Positions 30,511 through 36,270 of a DNA stretch of 36,270 nucleotides are shown piece by piece. The notes under the pieces are model-generated. The model ran no database searches. It was given only the letters and a program-made list of their open reading frames with translations, and was not told the DNA's origin. The stretch is from Spirochaetota bacterium. GTDB taxonomy: Bacteria; Spirochaetota; UBA4802; UB4802. The stretch's first letter is position 1; each line of letters opens with the position of its first letter. The position numbers and the translations under genes were made by a program. Where the stretch lies: contig JBFLZD010000037.1 in NCBI GenBank assembly GCA_040756435.1, forward strand, positions 1 through 36,270. The letters are read 5' to 3'.

Positions 30511-32325
30511 TTATTCAATATCAGGTGGATACATTGCTTCAATTTCTTTTGCATACTTCTGTTCAATAATTCTTCGTTTTACCTTCTGTGTTGGTGTTAA
30601 TTCACCTGTAGCCTGAGTCCATTCAGCTTCAAGGAGTGTGAACTTCTTAATTTGCTCAACTCGTGAAAACTGCTTGGTATATTTTGCAATTTCACTTTCA
30701 ATAAGCTTATTCACCTCATCATTCTTAATAAGATCCGCATTGCTACTGAAGCTGATTCCTTTCTGCTTGGCCCATTTCCCCAACGCTTCAAAGTTAGGAA
30801 TCACAAGTGCGCTTAAATACTTACGTTTATCTCCTATAACCGCTATCTGCTCAACATACGGTGATGTCTTTACGCTGTTTTCAATATTCTGAGGAGAAAT
30901 ATTCTTTCCACCTGCTGTGACGATAATATCTTTGATTCGGCCAGTTATCTTTAAGAAACCATCCTCATCAATAACACCAATATCACCTGTTCTGAAATAC
31001 CCATCTTTAGTCATAACCTCTTCTGTGGCAGCTTTATTCTTATAATAACCTAACATTATTTGAGGGCCTTTAGCCAGGATTTCACCATCATCAGCAATCT
31101 TTATCTTGGTTTCAGGAATAGCCTGGCCCACCGTACCTGGCTTAATAAACCATGGCCGGTTATAGGTTAATACCGGTGTTGTTTCAGTTAATCCAAAGCC
31201 TTCAAGTATCTTCATTCCCATGCCAATAAAGAATTCAGCATCAGATACCGAAAGTGGCGCGCCACCAGAAATAGCATAACGCATCTTATCCATACCAATA
31301 GCAGCTTTAAGCTTAGAAAATACCAGCTTATCAGCCAAATTATACCTGAATGCAAAAAGTCCTTTACGTGGCAGGTCCCTGCATACATACGGCAGATTCT
31401 TCTTTGCAGTATTAAGTGCAAAGTTGAAAATAGCCTTCTTTAAACCCGGTGCAGCAGCAACCTGTGCAAGAATACCAGCATGAACCTTTTCATAAATTCG
31501 TGGAACACTGATAATAACAGTGGGCCGAACTTCCTTAAAGTTATCCAGCAACTTTTCAATGCTTTCAGCAAATGCAGTTTTCCCTCCAATCCAGATTGGT
31601 CCGTAAAAACCACAGGTCATTTCCAGCGAGTGGGACAAAGGCAAAAATGATAGCCAAACATCATCCGTATTAAAAAACTTACCCATTTCAGCCATGATAT
31701 TTTTAACATTAGAAAAGAAATTATAGTGTGAAAGCATTACACCTTTGGGATTACCCGTAGTACCTGATGTATAAATGATTGTGGAAACATCATCCCGCTT
31801 GATAGCTTTTAAGCGTTTTTCAAATTCAGCAGGTTTTGCCTTTTTTGCACCTTTTTCCAATGCTTCTTTAAATGTTATCACACTCTGCTTTTTCTTTGTA
31901 AGATCATCAAAAATAACCAGCTGGTCCAATTTGGGGCACTTTTTGATAACTTTTAATACCCTGTCAGCATGGTCTTCAGTACCAACAAAACAAATTGATG
32001 AGCCGGAATGTTCCAGCACATACTGTGCTTCCTCAGCTGAGTTAGTAGCATAAATTGGTACGCTTACCGCGCCAATTGAAGTGGTTGCCAAACTTGCCAC
32101 CCACCATTCCCATCTGTTTGGTGAAAAGATTGCAACCCTGTCCCCTTTCTTGATTCCCTGATCCATTAAATAATACGCCATATTGTGTACCATGGTATTC
32201 ATGTCGGCCCAGGATATATCCGTCCACTGACCACCTTTCTTATATGATACACAGGCTTTGCTTCCCAACTTTGCAGCCTGTTCCTGAAAAACAGCTGACA
32301 TGGATTCTGACTTGAACTGTGCCAT
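30511..32325 (-). CDS. Long-chain acyl-CoA synthetase (AMP-forming)
   Basis: 604 residues. Activates fatty acids to acyl-CoA with ATP through an acyl-adenylate. Signatures are YTSGTTGNPKGVMLSH at about 188-203, EGFGLTETTPVLTYN at about 363-377, and YFRTGDIGVIDEDGFLKITGRIKDIIVTAGGKNISP over about 445-480. The catalytic Lys of adenylation lies near GELTPTQKVKRR at about 575-586. It is of the FadD15/LACS type common in bacteria with eukaryote-like long forms. A strong ribosome binding site (GAGGAGG) precedes ATG. It is monocistronic with its own terminator. Confidence 0.94.
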   Translation of the reverse strand: MAQFKSESMSAVFQEQAAKLGSKACVSYKKGGQWTDISWADMNTMVHNMAYYLMDQGIKKGDRVAIFSPNRWEWWVASLATTSIGAVSVPIYATNSAEEAQYVLEHSGSSICFVGTEDHADRVLKVIKKCPKLDQLVIFDDLTKKKQSVITFKEALEKGAKKAKPAEFEKRLKAIKRDDVSTIIYTSGTTGNPKGVMLSHYNFFSNVKNIMAEMGKFFNTDDVWLSFLPLSHSLEMTCGFYGPIWIGGKTAFAESIEKLLDNFKEVRPTVIISVPRIYEKVHAGILAQVAAAPGLKKAIFNFALNTAKKNLPYVCRDLPRKGLFAFRYNLADKLVFSKLKAAIGMDKMRYAISGGAPLSVSDAEFFIGMGMKILEGFGLTETTPVLTYNRPWFIKPGTVGQAIPETKIKIADDGEILAKGPQIMLGYYKNKAATEEVMTKDGYFRTGDIGVIDEDGFLKITGRIKDIIVTAGGKNISPQNIENSVKTSPYVEQIAVIGDKRKYLSALVIPNFEALGKWAKQKGISFSSNADLIKNDEVNKLIESEIAKYTKQFSRVEQIKKFTLLEAEWTQATGELTPTQKVKRRIIEQKYAKEIEAMYPPDIE

Positions 32326-32532
32326 CCAATCCTCCTCTCACTTGTTTAATATAATTTTATTGTACAAATTTTAGTATTACATTTTATAACATTTAATTAA
32401 ACTATTGATTTATCATGATACAACCAAAATACTGCTGTCAATGATTTTTACAACCTATCAAAAAATTTTTTATACAGTTTTATAGGTTTTTACTGTTTGT
32501 CCATAGTTTTATGCTTGAATTAACATAATGGC

Positions 32533-32572
32533 TGATACGTATCATTGGATACTACTACTGTATTTTTATAGG
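32533..32572 (+). promoter_or_regulatory. Palindrome and promoter upstream of the MFS gene
   Basis: TGATACGTATCA (32533-32544) is a perfect 12-bp palindrome. It directly abuts TTGGAT (32545-32550), which with TATAGG (32567-32572) at 16 bases forms a fair promoter. The placement suits repressor or activator control of the transporter. No regulator gene is adjacent. Confidence 0.45.
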
Positions 32573-32614
32573 ATCTAAGAAGGAAGAAGGTAAAAAGACA
32601 ACACTGTTATTGCC

Positions 32615-33805
32615 ATGAAACATCAAAAAAAACTCTACACTGATACAAATCTGCTCATTGCTTTTGGAATAACACTAGTAGTGGTTATGGGAGTTACCAA
32701 TATTACACCCGCACTCCCTGCAATGGCACACTACTTTTCTATTCCCTATTCACAAGTTACACTGGTCATAACAGTATTTACCATGCCAGGAATTGTGCTT
32801 ACACCCCTCTTAGGCATTGTAGCAGACCGCATAGGAAGAAAAGTAATTATTATACCTTCACTGATAGTTTTTGGCATTACCGGTATCATCATGTTTTTTA
32901 TTACCGATTTCACCTGGCTTATTATATTACGGTTTATTCAAGGCATGGGCGTATCGGCATTAGGAGCAATTAATGCAACCATCATTGGTGATATGTTTGT
33001 CGGTAAAGACCGCACCATTGCGTTTGGATATAACGCCAGTGTTTTAAATATTGGTACAGCGCTGTACCCTGCCATAGGGGGATTTTTGTGCATCTTAGGC
33101 TGGAATTATCCCTTTTTACTATCGGCTTTTGCACTTGTTGTGGCATGGATTGCTATATTTCACTTACACAATCCCGAGCCACTCAACACTTCATCATTAA
33201 AACGCTATTTTCATGTAATACTAACTATTATACGAAGCCCCTATGTCATTGGACTTCTGTCAACAACCGTACTTACATTCATACTTCTGTATGGACCAAT
33301 CATGACCTATTTCCCGTATATCATATCATATCGGTTTAAAGGAACAGCGGCAACTATTGGAATATTTATGTCTGCCATGTCCATAGTAACTGCTATTACA
33401 TCATCGCAATTACAAATCCTTGCAAAACGCTATTCGGAAAAAAATCTCATACTGTACGGCTTTATAGGGCTTTGTATATCGTTTGTCATAGCAGGTTTTG
33501 CATACAATTACTTCTGGCTTGCTTTAGCTATCATCATTGGTGGAGCTTCCAATGCAATCAACAATCCCAGTTTACTATCGCTTTTAACCGCAGCAGCACC
33601 AGCACAATACCGCGGAGCCATCATGTCACTCAACGGTATGGGACTCAGGATTGGGCAAACCGTTGGTCCAATAATTATGGCAAGTTTGTGTGCGATAGTT
33701 TCTGTGAAGTGGGCTTTTTATAGTATAAGTGGCCTGACACTGGTAATTGTGATTGCACTTTTTTCCACATTGCTATCGAATAGATATTGCACAATGAAAA
33801 ACTAA
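32615..33805 (+). CDS. MFS transporter
   Basis: 396 residues with about twelve transmembrane helices. Motif A is GIVADRIGRKVIIIP at about 68-82, and a second-half copy is weak. The N-terminal LPAMAHYFSI and the FTMPGIVLTPLLG region suggest a drug:proton antiporter of the DHA1 (Bcr/CflA-like) class, but the substrate cannot be assigned. The ATG has only a distant purine-rich GGAAGAAGG. The FAD oxidase gene follows 24 bases later on the same strand, so they could share a transcript. Two GCGATAGT copies are inside (33574 and 33692). Confidence 0.88.
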   Translation: MKHQKKLYTDTNLLIAFGITLVVVMGVTNITPALPAMAHYFSIPYSQVTLVITVFTMPGIVLTPLLGIVADRIGRKVIIIPSLIVFGITGIIMFFITDFTWLIILRFIQGMGVSALGAINATIIGDMFVGKDRTIAFGYNASVLNIGTALYPAIGGFLCILGWNYPFLLSAFALVVAWIAIFHLHNPEPLNTSSLKRYFHVILTIIRSPYVIGLLSTTVLTFILLYGPIMTYFPYIISYRFKGTAATIGIFMSAMSIVTAITSSQLQILAKRYSEKNLILYGFIGLCISFVIAGFAYNYFWLALAIIIGGASNAINNPSLLSLLTAAAPAQYRGAIMSLNGMGLRIGQTVGPIIMASLCAIVSVKWAFYSISGLTLVIVIALFSTLLSNRYCTMKN

Positions 33806-33829
33806 TATTTTTCTGAGAAATTAATTTTT

Positions 33830-35227
33830 ATGCAAAGAAAAATACAACAGTTAAAAGATGAATTAACGAAAGCATTAGACGCATCGGCTATAAATGATGA
33901 CCCCGATGTGCTTGAAAAATATGCAGTAGATGAAACCTCCGATCTTAAAGGCAATCCGTGGCTTGTGGTGTATGCTAAAAGCACACGGGATGTCAGTATT
34001 ACACTTTCACTATGCAACAAATTAACAATACCGATTATACCGCGAGGTGCCGGCACAGGCGTTACCGGTGGTGCAGTGCCAGTATCCGGCGGTGTGGTGC
34101 TATCGCTTGAAAAAATGAACAAAATACTTGAGATAGACACCGAAAACATGATAGCCGTTTGCCAGCCAGGAGTCATCACCGGACAGCTGCAAAATGAAGC
34201 ACTACAATGTGGCCTGATGTATCCACCGGATCCAGCAAGTTTGGATTCGTGTTCCCTTGGTGGCAATGTTGCCGAAGGTGCTGGCGGCCCAAGGGCAGTA
34301 AAATATGGTACCACAAAGGATTACATTACTGGCTTAGAGTTTGTGTTACCTGACGGCAGCATTATACAGCATGGTGGCAAATTCATAAAAAACGCCACCG
34401 GTTACAACCTTACCGGCATACTCATTGGTTCAGAAGGAACACTAGCAGTTATCACAAAAATCTTCTGCAAGCTTATTCCAGCGCCTCTTTTTACACTTGA
34501 TATGCTTATTCCTTTTCCAAGTCTTGACCAGGCTACCCAGTTTGTGTATACATTACTCATTCACCGCATACAGCCCGCAGTGCTTGAATTTATGGAAGAA
34601 GATGCTCTGACCCTTGCATCACAGTACTTAGGACAGGATATGCCGCATCCAAAAGCTCGTGCGCATCTTCTTATTCAATTAGATGGCGATAGTTACCAGG
34701 ATGTAGAGCCCTCACTGCAAAAAATTCTTTCAGTATGCCCTGTTGACGCTAACAGCATCCTTGTTGCACAGTCCCCTGAGCAAAAGGAACGTCTGTGGAA
34801 AGCACGACGCTGCATACGTGAGGCAATCCACGCAAAAAGTCCCGTGTTCCTGGCCGAGGATTGCTCAGTGCCCCGCTCTAAGATAGTACAATTTTTGACG
34901 AGCGTAAAACAGGCTCTGACCCCATACGGGCTTGAGTCCATCATGTTTGGCCATGCGGGAGATGGCAATGTGCACATAGATGTGCTGAAAAATGACATGC
35001 CGTATGATGAATTCAAGGCTTTAGTGCCATTGTTAAAGGAAATTATTTACACTGAAGCATATAAATATGGAGGAACTATCACCGGAGAACATGGAACTGG
35101 ATTCATACGCAAAAATGCGTTAAAAAAATTTGCCCCTTCACAGGAACTATCGCTTTATAAGCGCTTAAAAAAAGCTTTTGATCCCAATGGAATTTTAAAC
35201 CCACACAAAATCATTGATTTAGATTAA
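33830..35227 (+). CDS. FAD-linked 2-hydroxyacid oxidase, GlcD/D-lactate dehydrogenase type
   Basis: 465 residues. The FAD-binding PCMH domain has PRGAGTGVTGGAVPVSGGVV at about 66-85 and GGNVAEGAGGPRAVKYGTT at about 141-159. The C-terminal oxidase domain has FGHAGDGNVHIDVL at about 375-388 and ITGEHGTGF near 420. It probably oxidises glycolate or D-lactate. No iron-sulfur partner with CCG motifs (GlcF/LldE) is next to it. It overlaps the convergent CoA-binding gene by 17 bases. It carries two copies of each dispersed word; GGGGTCAGAGC encodes ALTL and ALTP, and GCGATAGT gives DGDSY and ELSL. Confidence 0.92.
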   Translation: MQRKIQQLKDELTKALDASAINDDPDVLEKYAVDETSDLKGNPWLVVYAKSTRDVSITLSLCNKLTIPIIPRGAGTGVTGGAVPVSGGVVLSLEKMNKILEIDTENMIAVCQPGVITGQLQNEALQCGLMYPPDPASLDSCSLGGNVAEGAGGPRAVKYGTTKDYITGLEFVLPDGSIIQHGGKFIKNATGYNLTGILIGSEGTLAVITKIFCKLIPAPLFTLDMLIPFPSLDQATQFVYTLLIHRIQPAVLEFMEEDALTLASQYLGQDMPHPKARAHLLIQLDGDSYQDVEPSLQKILSVCPVDANSILVAQSPEQKERLWKARRCIREAIHAKSPVFLAEDCSVPRSKIVQFLTSVKQALTPYGLESIMFGHAGDGNVHIDVLKNDMPYDEFKALVPLLKEIIYTEAYKYGGTITGEHGTGFIRKNALKKFAPSQELSLYKRLKKAFDPNGILNPHKIIDLD

Positions 35228-35690
35228 TAGTAAATGAGACCGTTTCCTGCCCGGTGCCAAAATAACGTGTATGCTCATTTTTTATACATTTGCTCTGCAC
35301 CACTTTCAAACCTGCTTCCTTTGCTTTTTGTGCCGCTTCGTTATGCGCAATGCCACGCTGCATCCACACAACCTTTGCTCCTATGGCAATAGCTTCATCA
35401 ACTACCGGGGGGACATCGGCAGGTTTACGAAAAATGTCCACTATATCAACCGGAAATGGTATTGATTTAAGATCTGGGTATGATTTCAAGCCTAATATTG
35501 TCTCTTTTGTTGGATTGACCGGCACCACCGTGTAGCCATGATGGAGTAAATACTGTGCAACCCTGTTACTATCCTTGGCCGGATCGTCGGATAGCCCAAC
35601 AACAGCTATCACCTTGTATTGGGAAAGAATCTCCTTTATTTCACTATCCTCTGGATTAAATGCTGGAACTTCACATTGTGTTTGTGCCAT
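35211..35690 (-). CDS. CoA-binding domain protein (YccU-like)
   Basis: 159 residues forming a single Rossmann-like CoA-binding domain: VIAVVGLSDDPAKDSNRVAQYLLHHG near the start, VPVNPT, IVDIFRKPADVPPVVDEAI, and VWMQRGIAHNEAAQKAKEAG. The conserved C-terminal KCIKNEH is present. The function is unknown; the domain resembles that of succinyl-CoA synthetase alpha. I chose the ATG of MAQTQCEV, which has GAGGAG six bases upstream. Its 3' end overlaps the oxidase gene on the opposite strand. Confidence 0.9.
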   Translation of the reverse strand: MAQTQCEVPAFNPEDSEIKEILSQYKVIAVVGLSDDPAKDSNRVAQYLLHHGYTVVPVNPTKETILGLKSYPDLKSIPFPVDIVDIFRKPADVPPVVDEAIAIGAKVVWMQRGIAHNEAAQKAKEAGLKVVQSKCIKNEHTRYFGTGQETVSFTINLNQ

Positions 35691-35757
35691 AAAAAACTCC
35701 TCAAACAATTATTTATTAAAGATAACATGATATTTATTACCTGGCAATCATAAAAAT

Positions 35758-36180
35758 TTATCTTATTACTATAATCTGTTTCACCTTTTTTAAAATCATA
35801 TCAGCACTCAACAAAGCTTCATCTGCATCATTTTGTGTATAAGCTATATCAGGGGTTATATCAGGCAACCCATTTGGGTAACGAGTTGGTATATATAATT
35901 TATCTAATAAACGTGCACTATCAATACACGATGATACGACATTATATGCCTCAATATCTATATATTTCATATCATCTATTAATTTTAAAACCGAATGTCC
36001 CCATGGATCTGAATCATAATAGTAATGTAGTGCTTTCAAAGCTTTTTCAGCTGATTGCTGGCTTAAAAAACATGCATGAGCAAACTTTTTGTAATCACAC
36101 ATTATTTTGGCAGCTTCATAATCGCTCATTGCTGTATCAAACCAGCGAGATGATTCTTTTACATTATTTTCCTTTGACAT
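35758..36180 (-). CDS. HEPN domain protein
   Basis: 140 residues in an all-helical HEPN fold of the PF05168 type: WFDTAMSDYEAAKIMCDYKKFAHACFLSQQSAEKALKALHYY, then GHSVLKLIDDM and LYIPTRYPNGLPD, a family hallmark. It lacks a clear RX4-6H RNase motif, so it is more likely the accessory HEPN found with MNT nucleotidyltransferases than a HepT toxin. It overlaps the end of the nucleotidyltransferase gene by 17 bases, which marks them as a pair. The role of such HEPN/MNT pairs is toxin-antitoxin-like in some studied cases. Confidence 0.88.
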   Translation of the reverse strand: MSKENNVKESSRWFDTAMSDYEAAKIMCDYKKFAHACFLSQQSAEKALKALHYYYDSDPWGHSVLKLIDDMKYIDIEAYNVVSSCIDSARLLDKLYIPTRYPNGLPDITPDIAYTQNDADEALLSADMILKKVKQIIVIR

Positions 36181-36270
36181 ATATCTCTTTGGCTTCTTTC
36201 AATATATTTTTAAAAAATTTTCTTTCACGTATACTCTCCCATTCTGAAGGAGTATAAATAAGCATGTCAC
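36164..36270 (-). CDS. Nucleotidyltransferase partner of HEPN, C-terminal part
   Basis: The reading frame enters from the right edge and gives DMLIYTPSEWESIRERKFFK, then NILKEAKEIYVKGK, ending at a TAA in 36164-36166. This is the typical C-terminus of MNT/NTP_transf_2 proteins (VDLLVYTPEEW, then LKEAKxIYE). The catalytic GSX10DXD half is outside the window. The overlap with the HEPN start indicates a coupled operon. Confidence 0.75.
   Translation of the reverse strand, partial: DMLIYTPSEWESIRERKFFKNILKEAKEIYVKGK

Larger units (their letters stand above)
8785..34923. repeat. Dispersed word GGGTCAGAGC (usually GGGGTCAGAGC), 9 copies
   Basis: Hand scan of both strands. GGGGTCAGAGC on +: 8785, 25161, 25287, 29890. 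Reverse complement on +: 18732, 21429, 34913, and with three Cs: 12663, 34604. Eight are inside eight positions of six genes, one is in the decayed region. Chance expectation of the 10-base word is well below one. Confidence 0.8.
2272..35153. repeat. Dispersed word GCGATAGT (consensus GGCGATAGTTmC), 20 exact copies
   Basis: Hand scan of both strands. GCGATAGT on +: 4528, 5589, 9233, 20752, 24041, 28985, 33692, 34686. ACTATCGC on +: 2272, 2351, 4504, 8605, 11380, 19326, 21362, 22570, 24600, 27984, 33574, 35146. One-base variants ending in C: 12569, 15014, 17210, 22364, 34099; ending in A: 3061, 6396, 12761. Flanks favour GG before and TAC or TCC after. About one copy is expected from base composition. 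Confidence 0.85.

Overview
The window is AT-rich bacterial chromosome, with genes on both strands and short gaps. I cannot fix the phylum. A spirochaete-like or other deep-branching lineage is my guess, from gene content and composition only. Housekeeping genes dominate: uvrC, serA, parAB, metG, and a yaaR-holB-ricT cluster whose order matches Bacillus subtilis. No phage or conjugative module is visible.

Layout. 1-450: left edge with a possible transposase N-terminus read outwards, hairpins, and a 43-residue zinc-ribbon protein. 485-4487: a receiver-histidine kinase, a membrane HAMP-TPR protein and uvrC, all on +. 4505-6723: marC and serA on -. 6724-9706: an AAA ATPase of the DUF4143 type behind a striking doubled inverted repeat, a sodium/bile-acid-type symporter, tRNA-Arg(CCG) and a small Cys-rich protein. 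9707-11253: gene-poor DNA with a 47-residue basic protein, a long palindromic repeat and three copies of a 120-bp folded repeat. 11254-16312: bactofilin, yaaR, holB, ricT, metG and a phosphoesterase, probably one operon. 16313-17975: parB and parA on -, with a fourth copy of the 120-bp repeat upstream. 18297-21343: two coupled, unrecognised genes. 21.4-23.7 kb: a patch of gene decay holding a broken methyltransferase, a truncated AAA/DUF4143 ATPase and a truncated HEPN toxin beside its MNT antitoxin. 23844-28023: umuC and umuD, divergent from a membrane hybrid histidine kinase. 28107-32325: a SRAP (HMCES/YedK) protein, an M20 peptidase and a long-chain acyl-CoA synthetase on -. 32615-36270: an MFS transporter, a GlcD-like FAD oxidase, a CoA-binding protein and a HEPN/MNT pair cut by the window edge.

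The most interesting signal is not a gene. Two short words are scattered through the whole window on both strands, mostly inside unrelated genes: GCGATAGT (20 exact copies found by hand, usually within GGCGATAGTTmC) and GGGTCAGAGC (9 copies, usually GGGGTCAGAGC). Both are far more frequent than base composition allows. They are read in several frames and leave recurring peptides (LLSPY, ELS, GDSY; ALTP) in unrelated proteins, so the constraint looks to be on DNA. This resembles uptake-sequence or HIP1-like genome-wide motifs. Two inverted copies of the first word close the convergent uvrC/marC junction, as paired uptake sequences do in Neisseria and Haemophilus.
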